DNA of 48,905 nt from Stramenopiles sp. TOSAG23-2. Lineage: Eukaryota; Sar. The stretch is from the NCBI GenBank assembly GCA_900128395.1, contig LT649274.1, positions 1 through 48,905 on the forward strand, read 5' to 3'. Positions 39,535 through 48,905 of the stretch are shown here, piece after piece; position 1 is the first letter of the stretch; each line of letters starts with the position of its first letter. The notes beneath the pieces are model-generated. The model searched no databases, had not been told where the DNA came from, and saw only the letters and a list, made by a program, of their open reading frames with translations. The position numbers and the translations under genes are program-made.

Positions 39535-40287
39535 ATGGCATCATCAATACGAACAATGAATATACCATTAATATTTGTAAGGCACGGACAATCAGAAGGA
39601 AATGCAAAGAGAGTATGTTCAACAAAAGAACAAACATTGACTGAAAAAGGCATTGAGCAAGCTGAAAAATTAGGAAAGTATTTGCATGATAATAAAGCAA
39701 AATTCCATTTTGACCATGTATATACCTCAGATTTAGATCGTGTATTGTTGACAACAAAAACAATATTAAAATATCAACCAATAGAAAGTGAAGATCAGTT
39801 GAAAGTAATGCCAATATTACGAGAAAAAGATCCAGGAATTTTTGCTGGTAAACCAAGGATTGGTTTAAAAAATGAACGTGCCAAAACCAAAGCACCAAGA
39901 GACCATCGTCCGAAAGATGGTGAAAGTTGGAACGATGTAAAAGCACGTACAATTAAATTTTTAATAGACGATATCATCAAAAGACAATGTGGTACTAATA
40001 ATCATTCATCATCATCCCAAAATAATAATAATAATAGTCCTGGTAGTAAATTTGAAATGACAGATGATGGAACATTGATATTATATAAATTCCCATTGAT
40101 AAGCACAAGTGGTGGTGTCATTAAAGAATTTATCAATGCCCATGTTTCACCATATATTTTTCATTCAGATTATCCAAATTGTGCTAAGAATTGCTCAATA
40201 TATACCTTCAATGTAAACATTCCTGATGTAAACGATCTAACCGATTATAAAGTAGAAATGGTTTTAGAAAACCATGTTGCTCATTAG
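39535..40287 (+). CDS. Histidine-phosphatase-family protein, TIGAR / fructose-2,6-bisphosphatase-like, second His missing
   Basis: A 250-residue protein. The phosphohistidine motif VRHGQSEGN, SSDL-like YTSDLDRVLLTTKTIL, LREKDPGIFAGKP and a PKDGESWNDVKAR segment place it near TIGAR-type phosphatases. The end (NCSIYTFNVNI...VEMVLENH) also resembles TIGAR. The second catalytic histidine, normally in an SHGG/SHGA motif, reads STSGGVIKE here, with Ser in the His position. If the sequence is right, the enzyme may be inactive or altered. An Asn/Ser linker (about 165-185) replaces the variable insertion. Start ATG at 39535 is preferred over an upstream in-frame codon at 39475 because the family motif begins soon after. 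Confidence 0.85.
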   Translation: MASSIRTMNIPLIFVRHGQSEGNAKRVCSTKEQTLTEKGIEQAEKLGKYLHDNKAKFHFDHVYTSDLDRVLLTTKTILKYQPIESEDQLKVMPILREKDPGIFAGKPRIGLKNERAKTKAPRDHRPKDGESWNDVKARTIKFLIDDIIKRQCGTNNHSSSSQNNNNNSPGSKFEMTDDGTLILYKFPLISTSGGVIKEFINAHVSPYIFHSDYPNCAKNCSIYTFNVNIPDVNDLTDYKVEMVLENHVAH

Positions 40288-40488
40288 AAGACGACACATT
40301 TTTCTCTTCACAATAACAAATATAATATTATTTAAATATAAAGAGAGTAAAAAACTGTTCGTATTATTTTTGAAAATTTTTCTGTGAGCTGTGAGGGTGG
40401 TGTGATTGAATCTTAAGAGACCCAAAATAATATATTTGACAAAACAGATAATATTATTATTTTACAATGTTAAAATGCTTCTTCCTTT

Positions 40489-40950
40489 TTACTTTCTCTG
40501 CTGTGGGTTTCTTTTAGTTGCATTACTTTTTCTTTTTTTCTTACGCTGCTTGATAGTTTTATTATTATTATTATTACTTGGACTTGAAATTTCTTCTTTA
40601 TCTTCTTCTTTATTATTCTGATTATCAACTATATCATCTACACTGCCAAAACCATTACCAAAATACAAAACCATAAAAAATGTAAAGTTACCAAGCACGA
40701 TTGTAGGTGTGACCAACTTGTGTTGCAATATATCAATATAGCTCAACGACGAATCAATCTCATCTGCATGCAAATGCAATAAAAATTGTAAAAATCCGAA
40801 ATTATAAATTACAAAAATACAGAGTCTGATCCACCATTTTGTTAATATTTTGTCAACATTAATATTATCTGTAATTGAAACTCGTCGGCCACGACCCCTT
40901 GCTTTCAAGTTACGCTTCATTCTTTCCGCGCCAAATTCTGTAATTGGCAT
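40489..40950 (-). CDS. Small two-transmembrane protein, unknown
   Basis: A 153-residue protein: basic N-terminus MPITEFGAERMKRNLKARGRGRR, two hydrophobic segments (WWIRLCIFVIYNFGFLQFLL and VTPTIVLGNFTFFMVLYFGNGF) and a long Lys/Asn-rich hydrophilic tail. The tail ends KKRKSNATKRNPQQRK, possibly a retention signal for an endomembrane. I do not recognise the family. Composition and length support a genuine gene. It is convergent with the TIGAR-like gene. Confidence 0.6.
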   Translation of the reverse strand: MPITEFGAERMKRNLKARGRGRRVSITDNINVDKILTKWWIRLCIFVIYNFGFLQFLLHLHADEIDSSLSYIDILQHKLVTPTIVLGNFTFFMVLYFGNGFGSVDDIVDNQNNKEEDKEEISSPSNNNNNKTIKQRKKKRKSNATKRNPQQRK

Positions 40951-41381
40951 TGTTTTTATATTGATCCTACGTATTGTATTGCCTGTCTATCTATATATAC
41001 GTACATATATATATATATTAATTATTGCTTGTATTATTTTTTGCCATTTGTATATGCTGGTATGTGGTGCTATAAGAAGTTTGATTTTAATTTTAAATAT
41101 ATTAGGATCAATTCTGGAATTCAACAACAACTATAAAAAAAATCGACTGGTAGATTTTGTAATGAATAGATGTACTACAACAAACTACAAAGAGCAGAGA
41201 TAAGATTAGAATTTACTACAACGCAAAACAAAGAATTAGCCTCGCACTGGTATTGACAGAGGACTTTTTCCATTTCAAATAGTCGAAATATATCTCTACT
41301 CTTGTGTACATGTTTATTTGTTTTATTTTTTTGTGTTACATATTTTTAAAACACACACACTATACCTGAAGTACACCTTTT
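40951..41381. other. Intergenic, no gene seen
   Basis: AT-rich DNA with short open stretches only. Confidence 0.3.
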
Positions 41382-42735
41382 TCAACCCATCACCATACGT
41401 ATTTCCTCACGCATTATATAATATACAGCAATGGTAAACAAACTCAACACGGCAGTTGATATACGAAGTAATGTAGAGACAGTAATTTTAAAGCCAAATG
41501 CACGTTGTGAATTTAATTCATGATGATTTAACCATTGATCAAATGTATTTCTTGTTCCAAATGTTTTATAAATACGAAATTGTATGCGTGAATCGTTTAA
41601 CATTATCTTACAATTTTTATCCCAAATTGTATTTGGTTTTGTCATTTCATTTAAACTTCTAATAAACATTGCTAGAAATAAAATTCCAAAAAATGCAGTT
41701 AAAAGAATTTTCCAAGTTGCATTACCGTCCTTGTTACCTAGCTGTAATATAGCTAGATGAAAAATATTAATGAATAAAAGAGGTTAGAATGTGTGATTTA
41801 TATAAAATATATAATTATATATATATAGACAGATAGAGGAGACGTGTGGATGGGATATATAAAAATAAAAACTTACCAGTCATAAGCAGCATAATTATTG
41901 TTATCACTAAATTTAAAAACAGTTGAACACCATTGCTTGTGGACATACTTTTATTAATATCATGTGCCCATTGCTCCACGTCTTTTTGCACTTCATATAT
42001 ATCTTGCCAACATTTTTCTTTATCCCCAGTTTCTACATCAAAGCTTAACAATGTATCTCGTATACGTTTAATATATTCTTCTATTTTCCTTTTACATGTT
42101 AAAGAAATATATTTAATAACAACACGATTAAAGCGCACTCCAACAACGTAACAAAAATGCAGAAATGGTAATGTAACTATTTGTATATATATCATTAAAT
42201 ATGTATGCTTTCCAAATAATGTATAATTTTTACTTGTTGGATCAGACAATGCAGATATACCAGGAGATAGAAACATGATTGCCGTTATAACATAAACTGA
42301 AAAGTATAAAGGAAAGTTTTTTTTTCCCATTTTGTAAAACGTAACACTATCATTTGCAACTAGTTTATATAAAATAGACGTTTTCTTCAAATCTTTTTTT
42401 TTTACAAAATGTTCCACAAGAGCATGTATAAAGCCATATACACCAAATGTCACGCCAACATATGCATTTTCAAATAGAAATCCAAAAAATAGCATAGATG
42501 TAAAACATAGTGTTGATAATTGGCCAAACACATTTACCTTTTTAACGAACTTTTTTGTTTTAATTAAGTATTTTCTTTTCTTTTCGTCATCCTCTGTCTT
42601 GGCGTTGTTGTTTCTACTAGTATTATTATCATTATTATTATCTAACAGACTATTATTATTACCTGTGTCGATCATTTCCAACATTTGTTCTTGATCATAG
42701 ACATATGCTTTTGTAGCAGAATTTTCCACCTTCAT
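41382..42735 (-). CDS. Multi-pass membrane protein, unknown family (2 exons)
   Basis: Exon 1 42735-41877 and exon 2 41737-41382 join (phase 1) into 404 residues. Exon 1 has an Asn-rich, charged N-terminus, then hydrophobic segments (NVFGQLSTLCFTSMLFFGFLFE, GVTFGVYGFIHALVEHF, LYFSVYVITAIMFLSPG, LMIYIQIVTLPFLHFCYVVGV), a charged loop of about 90 residues with coiled-coil character (EVQKDVEQWAHDINKSM), and LFLNLVITIIMLLMTG. Exon 2 adds NATWKILLTAFFGILFLAMF and ITVSTLLRISTAVLSLFTIAVY. This gives about seven membrane segments with a helical loop before the last three, resembling a transporter or receptor. I cannot assign the family. Confidence 0.65.
41738..41876 (-). other. Intron in the multi-pass membrane protein gene
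   Basis: Minus strand: GTAAGT donor directly after ATGACTG, acceptor ending CAGCTAG. The frame continues as GNKDGNATWKILL. Using the CAG four bases upstream gives an immediate stop, so the CTAG acceptor is chosen. Confidence 0.75.
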
Positions 42736-43584
42736 TGTTTATAGGTGTGGTATCGGGGGGGGGTAGTTATACAAATTTATTTAAGTACATATACGTACTT
42801 TGTATTGTTTCTATATTGTATAGTTTTGGTTGTTTTTTTCTATGTGTATTTGTATACTGTTGCTTCTTTAGTTTTATAAATATGTTTTTTAGTCGAGTTG
42901 CACTTACCAGCAGCTTACCTGGCTTATATACTACACTGTAACTGGTTTGAGCACTCTTCTAATACTATTAAAAGGAGTATTATATACAAGATAAAGACCA
43001 AAAAGCCAAAAGAAGCATTCTAAATAACATTGGATTACAGTATCATCCATCATCCAAATTAAAATGTTATTTAGAATGCTTCTCGGATACACCGGCACAC
43101 GCCGCTATTATATTTTAAGATGGTGCTTTTACAATAAATTCCCCCCCTCAAATTCCAAATTCGGAGATTCGGAGAGTTTCTTTTTTTCTTGTTTTACCCT
43201 TATTATTAGAATGAATTGTTAGGGTACTTTGTAGTGCACTAGTCTAAGTCTAAATTTGGACATTTGGACCAAGTCAAGTCAAAATCCAATAATACCAAAA
43301 ATAAAGTCATCATGTCAGTCGAATGCCTTGGGAATGCTGGAATAATAGCTGTCGTCAGCTGATGTCAACAACTTCTTACAAAAATAAATATATATTATAT
43401 AATATATATATTAATATATTATGAATACAGAAGGATATATGCAAAACTACTCCGGGTACCTGAGCATATAAACTTAGCATTGCGAGCGAAGCGTATGTAA
43501 TACAAAACGTTTGTAGACGACACGATAAAGAAGCAATAATTTTGCAGTCGATGCAGATATCTGCATAAGAAATTATATTACAAC
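42736..43584. other. Intergenic, divergent promoters and a hairpin
   Basis: Space between divergent genes. Contains a 21-bp inverted repeat at 43011-43083. No convincing gene. Confidence 0.35.
43011..43083. repeat. 21-bp perfect inverted repeat, 31-base loop
   Basis: AGAAGCATTCTAAATAACATT (43011-43031) pairs exactly with 43063-43083. It is too short to be a clear transposon; a foldback remnant or a structured RNA hairpin is possible. Confidence 0.8.
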
Positions 43585-44666
43585 ATGGCAAATAAAGCAA
43601 ACAATGATGAAGTTGTTACATGGAGAAATGGGAAGAAATTAAACGAGGAAAACCGTTTGGATCATCTTTTATATAAAAAAGAATCATTGGAAAATAAAAA
43701 AACAAAAATTGAACTATTAATTGAAAAGTTAGGTATTGAGAAATATGCAAAAGAATTAGATGAAGAAGGTTATACGGTTGTTCCACCATCAGTTACTGGT
43801 GTTAATGAAGAAATGGTTGATGAATTGATTAAAGGATTATTGGAAAAATCTGAAGAATTAATACCCGGTACAAAATTTTCGTTAGATATGAAAGGTAATG
43901 ATGTTCTAGACTATGGTAAATTTGAAGGGTTTATTGAACGTATGTCCGGCGCAAAACCTGCACAGTTTCAATTGGTCCAATTATGTACATACAAAAATCG
44001 TGCATTTCGTGATTTAGCAATTAATCCAGTTGCAACTGCATTGATTCAACATATGGTTGGATATGGTGAAGCAAGATTTAGCTCTCATAATGCATTTGTA
44101 AAATGGAGAGGTGAAGGTTATGGTGATTCGTTAGGTCTTCATGTAGATCAAGGTGCAGTCCCTTATCCATGGGGAAAACAAGCATACAATGCAAACTGTA
44201 ATTGGGTATTGACTGATTATACTAGAGATGCAGGTCCATTAGCAGTAGTTCCAAAATCACATTTGTTACGTAAACATCCAACTTTTCCAGATGCAATTGA
44301 ACAAGCAATTCCAGTATTATGTCCAAAAGGCTCGCTTGTTATCTTTCATGGTGCAACATGGCATGGTGCATATCCTCGAAAAGATGAAGGGTTACGTCTA
44401 GTAAGTTAAATTCTATTCCCCTAAGCCTAACAAAGATATCCTCGCTAACACATCACTCAATCATACGCTACGCTCCACAGACAATTGCAAATTATTATCG
44501 CCATGCTAGTATTCAATCTCAAGATGATATTGTCAATCATTTTCCACAACATTTAGCAAATGATTGCTCAAATCCAAAGTTATTTCGAATATTTGCTGGT
44601 TTTAATAGTGTCTATCAAAGTCAAAGAGTTTTACCATTGCCAATTGCAAGAAGTAGTCGTTTGTAA
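43585..44666 (+). CDS. Phytanoyl-CoA dioxygenase (PhyH) family oxygenase (2 exons)
   Basis: A 2-oxoglutarate/Fe(II)-type oxygenase fold. Signatures: the iron-binding H-x-D in LGLHVDQGAV, LTDYTRDAGPLAVVPKSHL, GSLVIFHGATWHGAYPRKDEGLRL with the distal His and the 2-oxoglutarate Arg. Exon 1 (43585-44400) ends at GTAAGT. Exon 2 (44481-44666) starts TIANYYRHASIQSQ, the usual strand after the Arg, and ends with TAA at 44666. Total is 333 residues. Substrate cannot be read from the sequence; family members act on fatty acyl-CoA, alkaloids or other small molecules. Confidence 0.88.
44401..44480 (+). other. Intron in the PhyH-family gene
   Basis: 80 bp, GTAAGT donor, CTCCACAG acceptor, phase 0. Without splicing, the frame stops two codons into the intron and lacks the conserved last strands. 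Confidence 0.88.
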
Positions 44667-45140
44667 AAGTAGTTTAAACGCGCGTAAAATTTACGAGGTA
44701 CAAATTTAATATTAATATTCGTACTTCGTACTGATGGGAGGGAGGGGAGACAAAGATTGTAAACCTGATTTACAAAAAGTATCATACCATTATATTTCAA
44801 TATTTAATACGTTCAAATTAAATTACCCTGTGTGTGTGTGTGTATTTTAAAGCTCTAAAATCTCATTTTTAAAATAATAATAAATATACACAAAAATGTT
44901 ATAAAATACGAGTATATAATACGAAGCAGGGGGCTTCGTATAATACTGTGGCAAAAAACGATTTCGTAAATATTATAACACTGATATGATTATTACGCGT
45001 GTACGTTTATTTCTAAAATATGCATCATTTATTTCATTTATAATTCATTTTTTTATATAAATAATATATACGAATTACGAACTAAAAAAAAAGAAAACTC
45101 TGAGAAAGATTTTTTGAAAAAACTTTCTCTCCCAGTTCTT
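44667..45140. other. Intergenic, no gene seen
   Basis: AT-rich, with a (TG)n microsatellite at about 44829-44844. Confidence 0.35.
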
Positions 45141-48100
45141 TTATGACACACGTTCACCATTATATCCTTTAAAGAAATCTTTTTTCATTTGTTTTCTGTT
45201 TCTATTTCTTACACCGTTGTCATTTCGAGCGTTATTGTAATCGTTATCAGTACCACGATGACGGGCACTTTTTCCGGGATATCGTTTGCGGGTATCGTTT
45301 GAACTCAATCTATCTTGAAAAATAGGTACATTTTTTACCATTGTACTTTCACGTGTGCTGTGATCCTTCTTTTTACTTCGACGACTACCACTTTTATTGA
45401 TAATAGAATCTGGTAATTTTTCTCCTCCAAAACCGATGAAAAATCTGCTATTCTGTGTTTCAGCATAATCGTATGAATCATCGTCACCGCTTGTATCATT
45501 TGTATGTAACGTATCATCACTTTCAGGATTGCGAATTGTTGAAGTCCTATTAGATCTATTATCATCTGCAATATTGCCACTATATATATTACCATTATTG
45601 TAACCGCCAAATATTTTTCCTGTTTTTCTCATCGTCTGCTCAATATTGTTTGAATCGTTTTGTCGCCTATCATTATTGACTGCCTTTTTTGGAACAATAT
45701 GTACAGGTAAGAGTTTAGTTTTTAGTTTTTTCAATTTTCGTCTGCGTTTTTCACTAATTCTCATTTTTGTTCGCCCAATACTACCCATTGAATGTTTAGT
45801 TTCATCTATTTTTTCTGTAATAATTGACACGGGGAAAATTGCATTACGTCTCTTTTTGACAACCGGTACAAACTTTCTTCTTGCGATAGCTTCAGCTACT
45901 TTTTCCTCTAAGTCTTTTTCTGTTTTCAACAAGATTTTATGCAACGTATCTTCAGTGAGCCACTTCATCGAAGTACCTTGCTTTTCTACCCATGCGTGCG
46001 CAAAATTCCTAGGATTGTCTTTTTTCCTTTTATTTAGAAACGCAACGAAGCGCTCTTTTAAACATGGAACTGAAATGACCAAAGCAAATATACCTAATAT
46101 GATGCACCCACCCGTCATAAAAACAAACAACCAGTCAAAGAACATTTGCTCTAATCTATCGTTGGTTTCCTGCATGTTGTACATTTTTAATGCCATTCCA
46201 CCAATTAGAGTTAACATCAGATGCGCAGATAAAATTATGGAGAGAATATTATCCCAATAAGCCAGATATGGGCGTTTAAATGCAACTAAACCGAACCATG
46301 TAAAACAAACCAAAACACCTAATACAACTTGGGCAACACTATCTTCACCAACTAAAATCAAACCACCCGTTAATAATAACCTTCTTACTAAATCTATAAG
46401 ATCATAATAATAGCAATCTTCTGTATAATTTTCATAAATCGCACCGAAGCGTTTCTTAGCTTGGCGGTGAGATGTTTTGTCTAATGCAGTTGATTCATGA
46501 AGGTGGTGGCGATATTTCCAAAGAGACATAAATTGAATTAAAGGCACTCCGATAACATATATAAATATACAAAGAATAGCCATACTGCCATACCACCACC
46601 AGTTGTCATCATAACATGTAACACTGTAATCATCCGTCAAATAAAAGACACCATGAACTTCGCGACATTTAAATAAACGAAAAATACGTGTTGAAAGTCC
46701 TGTATATAAACCGAATGAGAGTAACGATCCACTTGTAAACAACCGAGTTTTCAGCGATTCGCGAGTGTATCTTATTGGACAACAACAATAACGTCTCCGG
46801 ATCAAGGCTGCTGTCCATACTGTAAAAAAACATCCAGCAATTGCTGGGCCCAAAGACATGTGAAATACGAATTTTTGTGTAAATCCAGTTTGCATCCTAC
46901 AACTCACTTCGCCAAAAAACGCGTACACATCGAACGAAGTAAATTCCAGTAATTTCATTAGCAGCAATAAATTTTTAGGCCATGGAACGTCAAATGTGAC
47001 TCCAAAATTTGTTAAACATTGCGTATATCCAAACAAAATTTTCAGTTTCATTAATGCAACTCCCACATCCTTCATAGCATCACCGCCATCGGTGGTTTCA
47101 GCTTCCGCTTCAGGTGTGTCGTCCTCAGCTGACGATCCACCAAAATCAAAGAAAAATTCAATCATTTCAGCATGGTCAACATAGCCAGTGCTATCTTTAT
47201 CTATAGCGTCGAATAAAAATCCTACTTCTTTCACAGTGAATCCACCACCATGCTCTTCAACCAAGCGGTGAAAATGTATTAGATCTATTTGTCGCAACGT
47301 ATGATCAAAAACTTTTTCCATATCCATATTGTATAATTTTTGACGTAGCTCTTCTTCCTCGGCGTAAGTCAACGCCGGTTGCGTAATATAATTATAAATG
47401 CCGATCATAAATGTAACCATCGTGAGCAATGCAGCCAACATGAGCTCTCGTGTAGGTTCCGTAGCACCACCAGGAATATATCCTGGGCAACTTACACAAA
47501 ACCCTTGCTGCATTACATGTTCTTTTGCACAAACTGCGCATAAAGGCGAGTTATCATCATACTCCGGTGCGCATCGGCCAGTAGTTTCATTGCCACCTGC
47601 ACATGAATTTGGTATGATGCAATTGAAAAGCGGGTAAGAATCAAAATCTGAACTTTCTGGGAGGTAACGCCAATAATTTGCTGCAACAGCGGGTATTTTA
47701 ACACCAATGTCATCACAAAGTACACCTTCAATGCATTCTGTGCAATCAAGGAAGGGGGGCTTCCAAAATTTGACTCCACATATACATTCAGTTCCATTAT
47801 TCGCTCTTTCATAATCACCACGAAATTCTCCAATCCCACAACCTTCACTGATTATATTTACTTCCATTATTTGTGCTGGTATATCTGTAAAAAAGGTATC
47901 CTCACTCTTCATTTTATGATGAACAGTGCATGAAGCAACCACGGACCCTTTGGCGGTTCTCTCCTGGGGCGGTTTTGAAACAACTCTCACTCCTACAGGT
48001 GTTTGGAAGCTATCAGAAGTAAACGTGGTATCTTCTGGTGAAGTTACACTACACGCAGAAGAATTTGATGTTATAGAAACCTCGACTGTTTCGCTCGGGG

Positions 48101-48905
48101 CTATATTCAATAGGATATTATACAAAATAATACCGCCTTCATTTATTTGACCATTTGGTGGAATTCCTTCCACACTACCCATCGTTGGCAAGGGATTACA
48201 AGTACTAGCGCCATCACTAGAAAAGAAATTAAGTGCACAAGTTTTACAATTTATAGCACCAACACCATCTTGATATTGACCCGAAAGGCATGAACTACAA
48301 TTCGTTCCCCCTGCAGTCGATATGTAGAATCCACTTTCACATTTCTGGCATTCGCAGCGGCTTTCTAATCCAATGTTGGGCCCAATTCGTCCGGATGGAC
48401 AGTCTTTGCAATCTGAAGGATCATCATGCAACGAAACAGTCTCGCCATCATCTTCTAAATATGTGCCTAGTTTACATAGAAGACAATCGTTTTCATCGTT
48501 ATGCAATGAAGCGTTTGTCCCATCGTTTGTTAAATATTTGCCAGCTGGACAAATTGTACAATCATCCTCTGCATCGTGAGCTGCCGAAGAAACTCCTGTA
48601 TCCATTAAATATGTCCCTTTTGGGCATACAATGCATTCGGTTTGGGAATTCGGAGAATATGTTCCTGCATTACACACAGTGCAATTTGTTCCACCTGATA
48701 ATGATAATGTATCTGTAATACTACCTGGTTGACAGATTTTACAATTAGCAATACCAGTATTTAAATCATTATATGTACCAGCTGAACAATTACTACAATT
48801 AATTTGAGAATTTTGTGAAAATGTACCAATCAAACACGCTGTACAATTTGTACCACCTGATAATGATAATGTATCTGTAATACTACCTGGTTGACAGATT
48901 TTACA
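45141..48905 (-). CDS. GCC2/GCC3 (ephrin-receptor-like) repeat membrane protein with EF-hand, 5' truncated by window end
   Basis: The open frame runs off the right edge, so the start is outside. Bases about 48190-48905 encode at least eight Cys-rich GCC2/GCC3 repeats (C-x-x-C-x-x-G-T-Y type). Next comes a beta-rich ectodomain to about 47480 with more Cys, followed by a membrane segment (LMLAALLTMVTFMIGIYNYI, about 47400). A cytosolic loop has a single EF-hand (DKDSTGYVDHAE, about 47180-47215), and further membrane segments, at least five, lie between 45980 and 47000 (including SMAILCIFIYVIGVPLIQF and LLLTGGLILVG). The C-terminal tail is long, basic and Asn/Ser-rich. Proteins with this repeat-plus-polytopic layout are expanded in stramenopiles; their role is unproven. 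A calcium-responsive cell-surface sensor is an inference. Confidence 0.85.
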   Translation of the reverse strand, partial: CKICQPGSITDTLSLSGGTNCTACLIGTFSQNSQINCSNCSAGTYNDLNTGIANCKICQPGSITDTLSLSGGTNCTVCNAGTYSPNSQTECIVCPKGTYLMDTGVSSAAHDAEDDCTICPAGKYLTNDGTNASLHNDENDCLLCKLGTYLEDDGETVSLHDDPSDCKDCPSGRIGPNIGLESRCECQKCESGFYISTAGGTNCSSCLSGQYQDGVGAINCKTCALNFFSSDGASTCNPLPTMGSVEGIPPNGQINEGGIILYNILLNIAPSETVEVSITSNSSACSVTSPEDTTFTSDSFQTPVGVRVVSKPPQERTAKGSVVASCTVHHKMKSEDTFFTDIPAQIMEVNIISEGCGIGEFRGDYERANNGTECICGVKFWKPPFLDCTECIEGVLCDDIGVKIPAVAANYWRYLPESSDFDSYPLFNCIIPNSCAGGNETTGRCAPEYDDNSPLCAVCAKEHVMQQGFCVSCPGYIPGGATEPTRELMLAALLTMVTFMIGIYNYITQPALTYAEEEELRQKLYNMDMEKVFDHTLRQIDLIHFHRLVEEHGGGFTVKEVGFLFDAIDKDSTGYVDHAEMIEFFFDFGGSSAEDDTPEAEAETTDGGDAMKDVGVALMKLKILFGYTQCLTNFGVTFDVPWPKNLLLLMKLLEFTSFDVYAFFGEVSCRMQTGFTQKFVFHMSLGPAIAGCFFTVWTAALIRRRYCCCPIRYTRESLKTRLFTSGSLLSFGLYTGLSTRIFRLFKCREVHGVFYLTDDYSVTCYDDNWWWYGSMAILCIFIYVIGVPLIQFMSLWKYRHHLHESTALDKTSHRQAKKRFGAIYENYTEDCYYYDLIDLVRRLLLTGGLILVGEDSVAQVVLGVLVCFTWFGLVAFKRPYLAYWDNILSIILSAHLMLTLIGGMALKMYNMQETNDRLEQMFFDWLFVFMTGGCIILGIFALVISVPCLKERFVAFLNKRKKDNPRNFAHAWVEKQGTSMKWLTEDTLHKILLKTEKDLEEKVAEAIARRKFVPVVKKRRNAIFPVSIITEKIDETKHSMGSIGRTKMRISEKRRRKLKKLKTKLLPVHIVPKKAVNNDRRQNDSNNIEQTMRKTGKIFGGYNNGNIYSGNIADDNRSNRTSTIRNPESDDTLHTNDTSGDDDSYDYAETQNSRFFIGFGGEKLPDSIINKSGSRRSKKKDHSTRESTMVKNVPIFQDRLSSNDTRKRYPGKSARHRGTDNDYNNARNDNGVRNRNRKQMKKDFFKGYNGERVS
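48682..48905. repeat. 162-bp tandem coding repeat at the window edge
   Basis: 48682-48743 matches 48844-48905 with one difference seen, period 162 bp (54 codons: CKICQPGSITDTLSLSGGTN). The second unit is cut by the window end, so more copies may follow. Confidence 0.85.

Overview
The window looks like nuclear DNA of an AT-rich, unicellular eukaryote. Genes are widely spaced in AT-rich DNA, all three standard stop codons are used, and four short GT-AG introns (80-139 bp) can be placed by protein continuity. The proteins are eukaryotic: lariat debranching enzyme, Rrp36, isoprenylcysteine methyltransferase, cytochrome b5 reductase, and lysosomal-type S28 and S53 peptidases. Asn-rich low-complexity tracts, diatom/stramenopile-style ankyrin proteins and a huge GCC2/GCC3-repeat membrane protein with an EF-hand suggest a stramenopile or other SAR protist. 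This assignment is an inference; the sequence does not name the species.

Region by region. (1) 1-4460 is a compact, overlapping three-gene block unlike the rest: an adenine methyltransferase fused to LRR-like and zinc-ribbon segments, a basic Lys/Arg/Pro protein, and a structural-type protein. I read it as the edge of an endogenous polinton-like virus or virophage-type element. (2) 4461-5733 holds a long inverted repeat and a miniature inverted-repeat element. (3) 5734-13988 is one giant gene of about 2705 codons once a 137-bp intron is removed: ankyrin repeats, three tryptophan-rich repeats, a C-type lectin domain, a Tudor-like segment, an SCP2-like domain and a C-terminal cyclophilin. (4) 13989-16600 is a tandem array split by a 2-kb CACTATGG-ended inverted-repeat element carrying gene fragments. 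(5) 16.7-21.2 kb: a small acidic protein, S-formylglutathione hydrolase, cytochrome b5 reductase, Rrp36. (6) 21317-22931: an inverted-repeat element studded with ten copies of one palindrome. (7) 22.9-24.7 kb: decayed DNA. (8) 24.7-31.2 kb: ICMT, DBR1, S28 peptidase, DUF202 protein, short ankyrin protein. (9) 31.9-37.2 kb: a glycine-rich-domain (GRDP-like) protein, a sedolisin and an Asn-rich protein. (10) 37.6-44.7 kb: SGNH hydrolase, a miniature inverted-repeat element, a TIGAR-like phosphatase, two membrane proteins and a PhyH-type dioxygenase. (11) 45141 to the window edge: the GCC2/GCC3 membrane protein.

The host genes do not form an operon-like pathway. They are housekeeping and secretory genes with independent promoters. 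The strongest unexplained pattern is a set of perfect 94-104/108-bp head-to-tail duplications bracketing both ends of four separate genes (FGH, RRP36, ICMT, SGNH hydrolase); a similar 111-114-bp pair lies in the CACTATGG element. In ICMT and the SGNH hydrolase they break the reading frame, and deleting one copy restores the family protein exactly. Unmerged contig overlaps are the simplest explanation, and genuine duplication is the alternative. The candidates for new biology are the giant ankyrin-lectin-cyclophilin fusion, with its 57-bp hairpin-bearing insertion, and the two inverted-repeat element families.
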